A stretch of 64,000 bases of DNA from Mycolicibacterium septicum DSM 44393 (GTDB lineage: Bacteria > Actinomycetota > Actinomycetes > Mycobacteriales > Mycobacteriaceae): NCBI RefSeq assembly GCF_000455325.1, contig NZ_HG322954.1, positions 31,792 to 95,791 on the forward strand. Reading direction: 5' to 3'. Below the pieces are notes generated by a model, which made no database searches, was not told the DNA's origin, and worked only from the letters and a program-made list of their open reading frames with translations. Made by a program: the position numbers and the translations under genes. Positions 27,089 through 35,917 of this stretch are shown piece by piece. The stretch's first letter is position 1. Each line of letters starts with the position of its first letter.

Positions 27089-28195
27089 ATGAAGATCGAT
27101 GAGAAGGATCTGGTTACCGCTACTGAGCTCGCGCGCAACGCCGCCTACCTTCTAGCCAATGTCGGCAATGGGCGCCGTTTCGTCATCGTCAATCGCAACT
27201 CCCCAACTGCTGCACTCATCAGCATGGACGACTTGAGGCTTCTTGAATCCCTCACCGAAAATGACCATGCACCAACGGGCTTCGAGCCAGGCTCAACGTC
27301 AACCGCCGACCCGGTCCAGGCGTACCTCGACGCCGTCGGTGTTGCTGACCTGGCAACATTCAATGCCCTTGAGGCTTGGGCGAGTTCGGCCGAGTCAGCA
27401 CTGCAGATTCCGTTGGGGCTGGCGCCCAACGGAATTCCCGTTACCCTCGACTTCACACCCGTCCACGACGGCGGGGACGGCGGACACGGTCTCATCCAAG
27501 GCGCCACTGGATCCGGCAAAAGCACCGCGCTGGCCACCATGGTCTTGAGCCTGTGCGCCCGCTACTCCCCCGACCGCGTCAATTTTGTGCTCGTGAGTCG
27601 GTGCCACACCTTCCGCGGGTTCGAAGCCCTGCCACATGTCCAGCGGGTGTTTGATGGCCGCGACGCCGCCGTTGTCTCCGACCTCGTCGGCCATCTCAAC
27701 GCTAGCGTCGAGGAGCGCGTAAAACTCATCGCCGACAGCGAGTTGCAAGCTTTCGACCTAGAGAGCTCCAGCTCATCTGCACCCCTACTGTTCGTGGTCA
27801 TCGACGATGTGGAGCCCATGCTCAACGGAGGTCTCCCCGGGGTAAAACTGTATGAGTGCCTCGACAACATCTCACGCGAAGGTCGGGCGCTGCAGATCAA
27901 CCTCTTACTGGCAACTCAGCGGACCAGCTGCCTGCCGACGGGTTTCCCCAGGATGATGTCCTACCGTGTCGCTCTGGCCACGCTCGACGCGGTCGATTCC
28001 CGCGCCGTCATCGGCACCGACGAAGCTAAGTTCCTGCCGAAAGGCAATGGGGCCGCGATCATCACAAAACCCACTGCGCGCCCCAGCCTGCCACGCTTCG
28101 AATTCTTCAACGTCCAAGCCGTTGGCGCCGATGGAATACCCATCAGGCAGGCACTCATCGCCAGGATCGCTGAAACGGCGACCAACGACAAGTGA
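27089..28195 (+). CDS. Phd/YefM-like antitoxin domain fused to a single FtsK/EccC-type ATPase domain
   Basis: A 368-residue protein. Residues 1-57 look like a Phd/YefM DNA-binding antitoxin domain (TATELARNAAYLLANVGNG, then FVIVNRNSPTAALISMDDL). After a linker, residues 104-360 resemble one FtsK/SpoIIIE domain of EccC: LQIPLGLAPNGIPVTLDF, Walker A HGLIQGATGSGKST (Lys144), Walker B LLFVVIDD (about 233-240) and LLLATQRTS. There is no membrane segment and no toxin gene follows. The VDFKGG block usual after the first EccC strand is replaced by VSRCHTF. It faces away from the ESX genes and is divergent from HNH-NACHT. Function is unknown: a DNA-binding or regulatory ATPase linked to ESX or conjugation is inference. 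Confidence 0.75.
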   Translation: MKIDEKDLVTATELARNAAYLLANVGNGRRFVIVNRNSPTAALISMDDLRLLESLTENDHAPTGFEPGSTSTADPVQAYLDAVGVADLATFNALEAWASSAESALQIPLGLAPNGIPVTLDFTPVHDGGDGGHGLIQGATGSGKSTALATMVLSLCARYSPDRVNFVLVSRCHTFRGFEALPHVQRVFDGRDAAVVSDLVGHLNASVEERVKLIADSELQAFDLESSSSSAPLLFVVIDDVEPMLNGGLPGVKLYECLDNISREGRALQINLLLATQRTSCLPTGFPRMMSYRVALATLDAVDSRAVIGTDEAKFLPKGNGAAIITKPTARPSLPRFEFFNVQAVGADGIPIRQALIARIAETATNDK

Positions 28196-28219
28196 GCTTG
28201 CCCCGGCCCGGAACCGCGC

Positions 28220-28957
28220 CTAGCGGGCGTGGTCGGCCAGGGTACGGCGATGCCCGGCGTTGAGTAGCCGGTTGACGGTGCTGTGGTGCAGGCCCATCGC
28301 CGAGGCGATCTTGCCTGCCCGCTCACCGGAATGGTGGCGCCGCAGCACTTCTGCCACAACTTCCGGTGGCTGCCTCGTCGCGCCGTTGCCCACGATCTCC
28401 TGAGCGACCGGCAACAAATCGGCAGGAGAAGCGTCGTCACCGGACTCGTCGAACTCAAGCAGCTCCAACTCAGTGTCGGGGCCATTGTGGTCATCGCTGG
28501 CATAGGAAACATCTGAGGAAGCACTCTCGACGTCCACTCCCTCGTGTTCGTCGCCCTGGCGGTTGAGCGCTTGCAGCACGACCGTGCACTGTGCGATGCA
28601 CACGTCGACAACCAGCGGCCACAGCCAGGTCAGCCACGGATGAATGCCGCAGCGAAGGGCCAAGTCCTTCAAGGAGAAAAAGGACAGCGCAAACGCGGCA
28701 AGCGCCAGAAATACCGTCATGATGACCGCCGTTGCATAGATCAGTGATGACCGGCGATTGGTGCGGACCAGAATCGAGAGACCCTCGGTGGCCACCAGCA
28801 GCACTACGGGCGGCACCGTGGCCACCGCCGCTGCGAGCACACCAGGAACCGAGGTGACAACCAGCTTGGCATGCGCCGCGTTGGCCGCGATCGACACCAA
28901 CGTTGCCGCGATCAGGACCGTCCAGAAAAAGCCACGAGCACGCTTAGGTGAGGACAT
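28220..28957 (-). CDS. DUF2637-like membrane protein with C-terminal HTH
   Basis: A 245-residue protein with four hydrophobic segments (about residues 9-28, 35-60, 70-95 and 104-125), then an acidic linker, then a C-terminal helix-turn-helix (GERAGKIASAMGLHHSTVNRLL, about residues 212-233). This matches actinobacterial plasmid proteins of the DUF2637 type, some of which are linked to plasmid spread. It starts 26 bp after eccE on the same strand, so it is probably the last gene of the ESX operon. Confidence 0.7.
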   Translation of the reverse strand: MSSPKRARGFFWTVLIAATLVSIAANAAHAKLVVTSVPGVLAAAVATVPPVVLLVATEGLSILVRTNRRSSLIYATAVIMTVFLALAAFALSFFSLKDLALRCGIHPWLTWLWPLVVDVCIAQCTVVLQALNRQGDEHEGVDVESASSDVSYASDDHNGPDTELELLEFDESGDDASPADLLPVAQEIVGNGATRQPPEVVAEVLRRHHSGERAGKIASAMGLHHSTVNRLLNAGHRRTLADHAR

Positions 28958-28983
28958 GGGATTTCCTTCCCGGAAACCGGTTC

Positions 28984-30936
28984 TCAGTTGAGGTAGGTCT
29001 GTTCGTTTCGGAACGCCACCGGCGTGAGCATCGACTCGAACCGTTGTGTGCGAACCCGGACATGGTCGGGCTTGATCTCAATCTCGATATCAGCCCGGCG
29101 CCCCCGATCGGGGTGAGCGCCGCGGCGGTCACGCAGCGAGGACCGCGGTCCCGAGACCACCATTGATGACCAGGCACCCGGATACGGGTTGCCTTGCCCG
29201 TTGTGCACCACCAGCGTCGGCGGCCACGGCGGCTGTGCTGACGGGTCCGGGGTGCTCCAGATGTGCGAGCTGGCCGCCGTCATCGTCCACCGACCGGCAG
29301 GGTCGTACACCGCGACCCGATCACCGGCGGCGGCCGCGCGTCGAATCAGCTGCCGCACACTGAAATCGTTGTCGGTGTAGACCGTGATCTGCGTTGGCGC
29401 CGCAGGATCACTCAACGGCATAAGCAACAAGCTGTCTCGCCCAACTCCACCGATCGGGATACCGGACGGACCCACCACGATCGCCCTGTCCAAGTCAGTG
29501 GTGACCGGTGTGCTGGGCAGCCCGGCCAGACGCGCCGCCCCCGGAATCGTCGCCTGCAGCGCTTCCCACTGCCATCCGGTAGCCCGGTTCAAGTACGGAG
29601 TCGGCGCGGTCGGCAACGGTTGGGTCGAGGTGACCCGCACCATCGCCGAGGCGTGCACCAGCCCGTCGATCCGACGCAGCGCCAACACGAGGGTGGTTCG
29701 GGTGATCGGCCGCGCAGCATCAGCAACAAACGACCACACTTCGTCGAGCTTTTCGGCCACGACGTCCTCAGCTGAGTAATAGAAGCTACTCAAGTAGCCG
29801 CGCCCGGGTTGGCGCAGCTCCGCCCAGCCGCACTCAATCGGTGCGGTCCCCGCCGGCACGCCACCCACAGTATCCAATGCGGCCTGCTGAATACCTTGCG
29901 CGTCAAGAATTTTCACCCGGCAACCCGACCGCTCGACCGCGACCGCGATGCGCCGTGTGGCGGCCACGATCGCCGCCGCGGTCGTCGAGCGCCACACCAA
30001 TCCCTCCACGGACTGCGGATCATCGATATCCATGCGGATCACCAACGTGTTGGTGCGTTGCCCCGCCGCTGACCGAGCACCGATCGACTTGTCGTATTGC
30101 GCCGCATACGAGTCGCCACTGGTGCGCGAACCATCGCTGATCACATCAACATCCACGCCGAGCCCGTAGCGCTGCATTTCGTTGCAAATCACCTGGATCG
30201 GAACAAGATTAGGTGTGTCGGCACCCTGGGGCCGCAACCTCGTCGGCATGTGCGCACGCCCCCACACGCTGATCATGGTGATCAAGGTCGTCCCGTCAAT
30301 GAGCACACCCACGACGCCGTCTCGGTCCTGCACATCGATCGGCACACCCGGTGCCGGCGGATGAAACCACCCGAGAAACTGCGAGCTTGCGGTGTCGACG
30401 TCCGACATTTCCACCACATCACCGTCGGCGCTAAACACCTTGCCATCGCCCAGGGCGATGACCTGGTGGTCGGTGAACTGGCCGACATCGCCGAAATCGA
30501 CACTGGTGGACTCAGCCGGCCCGGGCGCGACGCCCACCGCAGGGAAAGACAGCCCAGCGCCTTCGTAGGCCTGGCGCCACTGGCCGCCGTCGAGCACCTC
30601 ACGCACCGCCTCGGCAAGCGCCCGGGAAGCTACGGTCCGCTCGGAACCGTCCGGTAGGACCACCGTCTCCTCGCCAGGAGTAACACCCCCCACGACGAGC
30701 TGGCGCGGTGCTCGTGCCCGGGCGAATCGCCACGCCCGCAGCAGCCACTTCCACGGCACAGCATCGCCAAATCGCACCACACACAGCAGCAACCCGAGGA
30801 CCGCGCCGATCGCCAGCCCAGCCCACAACGGCAGCAGGTTCGTAGCCACCGTCGCGAAGGTCACTGCCGCGGTGACGATTTCAGCAGCCAACACCGAACC
30901 GAGAGACACATGCAGTGACACCGGTGACCGCTTCAC
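28984..30936 (-). CDS. eccE: EccE, ESX membrane complex component, with extra domain
   Basis: A 650-residue protein starting at GTG 30936, preceded by GGAGGGG and overlapping the mycP stop by 4 bp. Two membrane segments lie at about residues 12-35 and 37-55, as in EccE. Residues 107-193 form a block (REVLDGG, FGDVGQFTDHQVIALGDGK, FLGWFHP) that is clearly similar to the C-terminal domain of the ESX protein encoded at 54649-56358. The rest matches the large periplasmic part of EccE by position after mycP. EccE sits at the rim of the ESX membrane complex. The protein is long for the family, consistent with the extra domain. Confidence 0.85.
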   Translation of the reverse strand: MKRSPVSLHVSLGSVLAAEIVTAAVTFATVATNLLPLWAGLAIGAVLGLLLCVVRFGDAVPWKWLLRAWRFARARAPRQLVVGGVTPGEETVVLPDGSERTVASRALAEAVREVLDGGQWRQAYEGAGLSFPAVGVAPGPAESTSVDFGDVGQFTDHQVIALGDGKVFSADGDVVEMSDVDTASSQFLGWFHPPAPGVPIDVQDRDGVVGVLIDGTTLITMISVWGRAHMPTRLRPQGADTPNLVPIQVICNEMQRYGLGVDVDVISDGSRTSGDSYAAQYDKSIGARSAAGQRTNTLVIRMDIDDPQSVEGLVWRSTTAAAIVAATRRIAVAVERSGCRVKILDAQGIQQAALDTVGGVPAGTAPIECGWAELRQPGRGYLSSFYYSAEDVVAEKLDEVWSFVADAARPITRTTLVLALRRIDGLVHASAMVRVTSTQPLPTAPTPYLNRATGWQWEALQATIPGAARLAGLPSTPVTTDLDRAIVVGPSGIPIGGVGRDSLLLMPLSDPAAPTQITVYTDNDFSVRQLIRRAAAAGDRVAVYDPAGRWTMTAASSHIWSTPDPSAQPPWPPTLVVHNGQGNPYPGAWSSMVVSGPRSSLRDRRGAHPDRGRRADIEIEIKPDHVRVRTQRFESMLTPVAFRNEQTYLN

Positions 30937-32597
30937 GACTTCCCCTCCTTGCGGCCACGCCGCACCACCACAGTCCCGATCACCGCGGCGGCCGCTACCA
31001 CCGCCACCAGCCCGCCCCACAACACCGCGCGCCCGGGCCGAGGGTCGGCCGGCGGAGGAGCGGCAGGCGGTTCAAACGGCGCAGAGGTCACCAGAGACGG
31101 CGGGAAACGATCCCCGTCGGGCCCCGACCAGGTCAGTGCCGCTACCGGATCGACCACGCCGTACCCGATAGCGGTATCACGCCCGGCCGCCGGCGGATGC
31201 GCCGTCGCCTGCAACCGGTGCTTGACCTGATATGCGGTCAGGCCCGGGAACTGCGCCCGGACCTGGGCCGCTACCGCCGAAACGATCGCTGAGGCAAAAG
31301 AACTCCCTCCGATCGGCTTGATCGTATTGGCGCGGGTGTCCACCGAGGCGTTGATGATCTGTCCGTCAGTGGACAACCCCGCAATGGAGGTACCCGGCGC
31401 ACCGATACCGACCCACGGCCCGTGCAACGACGCATTCTGACCCGTCAATGCCACGCCATAGTCGTCAGTGGCTCCGACGGTGAGCACGTAGTCCTGATAC
31501 CAGCCCGGTGTGACGATCGTCTGAACCGAGTCCCAGCCCAGTGGGTCTGAGGTGTTGGCCGGTACCGGATCGGGGTTCTGCGTGCAACCATCCTGGCCGG
31601 CGTTGCCCGCCGCGCTGACGATCAACACGTCTTTGTCTTCGACGGCATAGCGCACCGCGGCGCCGATCTCCGTATCGTCGACCAGGTTTGCCACTGATTG
31701 GCACGACACCACCGAGATGTTGATGACCTTGGCCCCGAGGTTGGCCAGATGCACAATGCCAGCGGCCAACGTGTGGACATTGCCTGCCCGTTCGGCCCGT
31801 TCGGGATCCTGCTCCATCTTGGGGTCGGTCGGACCGAACTTGCGTGAACTCTGCCGCACCGACACCAGCACCGCATCCGGAGCCCCGCCCACGAAGGAAT
31901 CCGGGCCGACCGCCGGTTCATCCAGCGACCACATTCCCGGCCCTGCTACAGGCTGGGCACCGCTGTTCCACGCCGGGGCCGCACCATCGGGAGGAGGTGG
32001 CGGCTCAGCCGGAGGGGGTGGCGGCGGTGGTGGTGGGGGCGTGGCAGTCGCGGTGACGGTCACTGTCGGAGGAGGAGGCGGCGGCGGAACCGGTGCCGGT
32101 GCCGGTGCCCCCGGCGGAGGCGCAGCAACAGCCACGCCCACCGGTCGACTCGGCAGCGGTGGTCCCATCGGCGCAGCACCGATCAGACTGGCCACCACAG
32201 TGCCGTGCCCGTCACAGTCAGCCAACCCATCACCGTAGCGACCCATCACATAGTCGCCGCCAGCCACCATATGCGGTAGCCGAGGCCCCGGTGTCACCCC
32301 GGTGTCCAGCACGCCCACGATCACCCCGGCGCCCGTGGAGATTCGTTGTGCCGCAGGCATATCAAGCAACCGCCACGCCGGCATCAGCTCGCGCACATCA
32401 GTGCCAGGGATCAACGTGGTCTGGGTGCAATCCTCAACCTGGTGCATCATTTTGCCCGGGTCGGGATCACCGTCGGCCGGCGGCGGGCCAGGTGGTACAA
32501 CTGGCGCCTCGATCGCCGTGGCCACTGCTGGTGTCGCGGCCATCGTGACGACCGCCATCACGGCCGCAAAACGCAAAAGCCTTGTCGATGTAGTCAT
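30933..32597 (-). CDS. mycP: MycP mycosin, ESX subtilisin-like protease
   Basis: A 554-residue protease with an N-terminal signal sequence (about residues 5-28), the subtilisin triad (Asp98 in GVLDTGV, His131 in CDGHGT, Ser about 432 in GGSSFAS) and a C-terminal membrane anchor (about residues 520-543) with a basic tail. Between the His and the rest is a long Pro-rich insertion with a run of prolines (about residues 155-215), similar in place to the extended loops of mycosins. MycP stabilises the ESX membrane complex. Stop overlaps the eccE start. Confidence 0.95.
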   Translation of the reverse strand: MTTSTRLLRFAAVMAVVTMAATPAVATAIEAPVVPPGPPPADGDPDPGKMMHQVEDCTQTTLIPGTDVRELMPAWRLLDMPAAQRISTGAGVIVGVLDTGVTPGPRLPHMVAGGDYVMGRYGDGLADCDGHGTVVASLIGAAPMGPPLPSRPVGVAVAAPPPGAPAPAPVPPPPPPPTVTVTATATPPPPPPPPPPAEPPPPPDGAAPAWNSGAQPVAGPGMWSLDEPAVGPDSFVGGAPDAVLVSVRQSSRKFGPTDPKMEQDPERAERAGNVHTLAAGIVHLANLGAKVINISVVSCQSVANLVDDTEIGAAVRYAVEDKDVLIVSAAGNAGQDGCTQNPDPVPANTSDPLGWDSVQTIVTPGWYQDYVLTVGATDDYGVALTGQNASLHGPWVGIGAPGTSIAGLSTDGQIINASVDTRANTIKPIGGSSFASAIVSAVAAQVRAQFPGLTAYQVKHRLQATAHPPAAGRDTAIGYGVVDPVAALTWSGPDGDRFPPSLVTSAPFEPPAAPPPADPRPGRAVLWGGLVAVVAAAAVIGTVVVRRGRKEGKS

Positions 32598-32598
32598 C

Positions 32599-34131
32599 TC
32601 AGTGCCTCATATGCCGCAGGAACGACCAGGCGTTCCACAGCCACAGCATCCACGGGAACGTCAGAACCACCGTCAGCAACAGCTGCACACCCATAACAGC
32701 ACGCCGCAGCGGCGCCTTGACCGCCGCGCCGGGCAACCACAAACCCGCCCACAGAACAATGGCGGCCAGCACCACGATCAGGCCCGCGCAGCCTAGTGTC
32801 ACGGGCAATGACGCCGGAGTTGCCGAGCCTGCGTAGCGACCAACAACCATCGCCAGCCCAACCACCGAACCCGCTGTCAGCGACACCGACTGGACCCGGT
32901 CGATCATCGACCGCGACCACAGCAGGACCACCACGCAAATGCCGACCGCGAACACGGTATGGCGCCACGAGCCGGGCTGGCCCGGGATCACCACCCATCG
33001 GCACCCGGCCACCAACAACACCGACGCGGCCAGGCTCACACCAGTCATCGTCAACGTCGCACGCCTCGCCCAGCGGGCCACCAACTGCCCAGTGATCACT
33101 GTGCCCGACGGGATCGGGCTGACCGACTTGCGCGGACGATTCGGAAGCCGCTCAAACACCCGACGCGAGCGCATCGAGGGGAACGACGGCTGCGGCGCGC
33201 CCGAGGACGCACTCCCGATATTGGCCGCCCACATCGCCAGCACCACAACCACACTCAGTGTGGCTGCGGCGATGCGTTCCGGTGGTACATGAAGCCATGC
33301 CCGCGCGATCGCCGCCGGCAGGCCGACCAGGCCGAGCGTGAGGAAAAACGCCACTGCCGCCGGATAACGATCACCGCTAAATACCGACAACACCACGACG
33401 CCGAGCACCAACGCCGCGGCGGCTGCCGCGACATGCCACCCGCCCGGGGTGCCCGGCACCCCCATGGCCGCAGCCGCCGCGGCGGTTCCCACCGCCGACC
33501 ACGACAGCGGAGCCACCACTTTGCGGCGGGTCTCACTCGGTGAGCCCGACGCAATCCAGGCGGCCCCCACCAGAATCACCGTCATCCCAGCGCACGACGC
33601 GGCCGGAATCCATGATCCGGTGTCCCACCACAGCTTGGACAGAATCAGCACCGTCCACCCGACCAAGGCGACCAGCAGCACACTGGCCATCCGACGGGTC
33701 ACTTCGGGATCGACAACCCGAAACTGCTCCTGCGCCGAGCGCGCAATGGCTGTGCTCACCCGCTCCACGACCCGGGAGTGACGTTCGGTGGCCTCCAGCG
33801 GCAACAGCCACAACGTATGCCCGTCGTATACCTCGCACTGATCGAGCGTCTTGTCCAACTCCAACGCCCGACCGCCCGCGTCACACAGCACGTAGGTCGT
33901 CTTCGGGTCCAACCGTGGCAGGCGCCGTCGCTTCAACTCCCGCTCGACCTCATCCTTGAGGTCTTCGACGACTGCAATCAGCTTCTGTGTCGAGGGCAAC
34001 GCAAAATCGATTTCCGTACCGTCAGGCTCCCCCTCGCCCGCAGAGGTGTTGGCGTCCCCGACGAACACCGCCACCCGGGTGCGACGAATCTCGATGACGT
34101 CGTCACCGGGAACCGCACTCGGCGCACTCAT
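32599..34131 (-). CDS. eccD: EccD, ESX polytopic membrane channel component
   Basis: A 510-residue protein. The first 125 residues form a ubiquitin-like cytosolic domain (TKLIAVVEDLKDEVERELKR region, DGHTLWLLPLE). About eleven membrane segments follow from residue 140 to the end, the hallmark of EccD. The start overlaps the espI stop by 4 bp and mycP follows with a 1-bp gap. EccD lines the central membrane space of the ESX complex. Confidence 0.93.
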   Translation of the reverse strand: MSAPSAVPGDDVIEIRRTRVAVFVGDANTSAGEGEPDGTEIDFALPSTQKLIAVVEDLKDEVERELKRRRLPRLDPKTTYVLCDAGGRALELDKTLDQCEVYDGHTLWLLPLEATERHSRVVERVSTAIARSAQEQFRVVDPEVTRRMASVLLVALVGWTVLILSKLWWDTGSWIPAASCAGMTVILVGAAWIASGSPSETRRKVVAPLSWSAVGTAAAAAAMGVPGTPGGWHVAAAAAALVLGVVVLSVFSGDRYPAAVAFFLTLGLVGLPAAIARAWLHVPPERIAAATLSVVVVLAMWAANIGSASSGAPQPSFPSMRSRRVFERLPNRPRKSVSPIPSGTVITGQLVARWARRATLTMTGVSLAASVLLVAGCRWVVIPGQPGSWRHTVFAVGICVVVLLWSRSMIDRVQSVSLTAGSVVGLAMVVGRYAGSATPASLPVTLGCAGLIVVLAAIVLWAGLWLPGAAVKAPLRRAVMGVQLLLTVVLTFPWMLWLWNAWSFLRHMRH

Positions 34132-35630
34132 CGTGAACCACCAGCGGCCGTGCCGAATCCACTCGCCGTGGCTGCGGCGATCTTCATCAGAACCCGCCGG
34201 GTGCGCGGTGCCAGCAACTCGAATTCCAGCACACCGGCCTCGGCGATGTGCGGGTCATACGGCAACTCGAAAATCCGGTCCTCGGGCACCCGCTTGACGA
34301 ACTCAGCCTTCATCTCCTGCACCTGCCGCAGGGTGCGTTTACGGTCTTTTCGCCCGTCGAAAGCCCGAATGTGATTGATGACAATCACCATGCTCGGTTC
34401 CAGGTGCTTGTAACCGGCCGCTTCCAGCCACTCCAACGCAATGTTGGCCCCCGCCAACCCATCTGGAATCGCCGAGGCAACCATGATGAGCGAATCAGCG
34501 CCGTCGAGAACGGCCTTCATCACCTGATGACGAAAATCGACACCAGTGTCGGTGAACAGCAGGTTGTACAACTTCTGCAGCCGCACATGGGCGTTGGTGT
34601 AGGTGGCGGCATCTAGATCCGTGTGCCCGCCAACCCGTGCGGGTCCGGCCAACACATCCAACCCGGTTTCCAGATTTTGTCCCGTATAGTTGCGCAGCTC
34701 TGAGTTGCGCCTAATCTCCTGCTCCGCCAGCACATCTGCGAATGTTGAGGATGCTTCGGGGGCGATACGGTCGGGAAGGTTGGCCGCCTGGGCCGGATCG
34801 GCATCGGCTGCCAGAACCGGATCTTTCTTGCGGATTTGGGCGAACACCGTGGCCACCGCCGACGTCACCACCGTCTTGCCGCACCCACCTTTGCCGCCGG
34901 TCACCACAATTGAATGGGGTCCAGACAGCGGCGCCTTGATCGCGGTTGTCAGCAGCCGCACCTCGATCTCATCGCGCGACTCGCCAACATTGATCGTCTC
35001 AAAGCTGGCTTTATACAACCATTTACGCCAGCCTCGCTTCGACGGCCGCTTCCGGGCCCGATGCAGGTCGTTGGCCGAGCGTTGACTGCGCGCCACCACC
35101 GCTGCGCTTGCCGGCGCCGGGTTCTGCGCCGCCGTGGGGACGGGCGCGGCCTGCCACGCCGGTGCCTGAGGCGCAGCCTGGCCATACTGCGGGTAGTGAG
35201 CCTGGGCATGCGGTTGATAACCGCCTTGGGGGAACTGCACGGGGGCTTCGGAGGCTCTGCGTGGGGGTCGCGGCGAGGCAGGAGCCACACCGGTGTCCAA
35301 GACACCGACTGCAGGCGGCGGTGGTGCGCGGTGAACCGACTCCGGCCGCGGCACGGCGATCGGCCCGGTATCGGAACCGTCGTCACGGGCATCACGTCCG
35401 GGAACATCCGGTCCCAACGAGTGCTGCGGCGCCGTCGGCCGAGGCTCGCGGCTCTCATTGCCTGCTGCGCCGGTGTCCTCAGTCACCGCTGAATGTGCCC
35501 CGTTGCCCGTTTGTGTCGGGGGCGGCGAGTATTGCTGTGGTTCGACCACAGGCCGTTGAATGTTGATCGATGTCGGTTCGTCGTAGCCGCCGAGCTGCTC
35601 TAAGAACTCGTTTTCGTGATTGATGCTCAC
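34128..35630 (-). CDS. espI: EspI-like ParA/MinD-family ATPase of the ESX locus
   Basis: A 500-residue protein: a Pro/Gln/Ala-rich N-terminal half (about residues 1-200), a basic stretch (ARKRPSKRGWRKW), then a MinD/ParA-type ATPase (about 235-500) with the deviant Walker A GGKGGCGKT and LAADADPAQAANL. EspI proteins of ESX-1 and ESX-2 have this architecture. ESX-1 EspI is reported to link secretion to ATP level. It is followed directly by eccD with a 4-bp overlap. Confidence 0.85.
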   Translation of the reverse strand: MSINHENEFLEQLGGYDEPTSINIQRPVVEPQQYSPPPTQTGNGAHSAVTEDTGAAGNESREPRPTAPQHSLGPDVPGRDARDDGSDTGPIAVPRPESVHRAPPPPAVGVLDTGVAPASPRPPRRASEAPVQFPQGGYQPHAQAHYPQYGQAAPQAPAWQAAPVPTAAQNPAPASAAVVARSQRSANDLHRARKRPSKRGWRKWLYKASFETINVGESRDEIEVRLLTTAIKAPLSGPHSIVVTGGKGGCGKTVVTSAVATVFAQIRKKDPVLAADADPAQAANLPDRIAPEASSTFADVLAEQEIRRNSELRNYTGQNLETGLDVLAGPARVGGHTDLDAATYTNAHVRLQKLYNLLFTDTGVDFRHQVMKAVLDGADSLIMVASAIPDGLAGANIALEWLEAAGYKHLEPSMVIVINHIRAFDGRKDRKRTLRQVQEMKAEFVKRVPEDRIFELPYDPHIAEAGVLEFELLAPRTRRVLMKIAAATASGFGTAAGGSR

Positions 35631-35819
35631 ACGCCCCCCTTGTGAATCGGCTCAGAAGGGCTGTAAACCCCACGACCAGCCGCTTTTTCGCTCATATCGC
35701 CGACCTTAACAACGCGTTTTTCCTAGTGCCCACCACCAATCGGGGCCATTTTCTGGACCAGCACGAAACCGGCCCCTCGGACATGGCTAACACGACGCGC
35801 GTGTGTAACAACAGCAAAG

Positions 35820-35851
35820 CCGCTCGATGGGCAAATATCGCCATCAAGCGG
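35820..35851. terminator. Hairpin between espG and espI
   Basis: CCGCTCGATGG (35820-35830) and CCATCAAGCGG (35841-35851) form an 11-bp stem with one mismatch and a 10-base loop. It lies in the only sizeable gap (287 bp) inside the core ESX operon. The T-rich stretch on the minus strand precedes rather than follows the stem, so it is not a textbook terminator; attenuation or an mRNA stabiliser are alternatives. Nothing else is clear in this gap besides the short ORF at 35872. Confidence 0.4.
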
Positions 35852-35871
35852 TAAAAAAGGAGAGAAATGAT

Positions 35872-35913
35872 ATGCGCTGGACAATAACCTGGTGGTCAAC
35901 GCAAGATGTGTGA
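35872..35913 (+). other. Trp-rich 13-codon open frame with a good ribosome binding site
   Basis: GGAG at 35859-35862 lies 9 nt before an ATG that opens MRWTITWWSTQDV and then stops. Three of thirteen residues are Trp. It is on the plus strand, opposite to all surrounding ESX genes, right after the hairpin. It may be a leader peptide, a small antisense-linked ORF or chance. Confidence 0.2.
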
Positions 35914-35917
35914 GCCG

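Noticed and set aside
27026..28195. Classical type II toxin-antitoxin pair
   Set aside because: A Phd-like domain is present, but no toxin gene lies on either side; the same protein continues into an ATPase domain.
35642..35854. 70-codon open frame on the plus strand between espI and espG
   Set aside because: No ribosome binding site, no motif, and it ends inside the hairpin.
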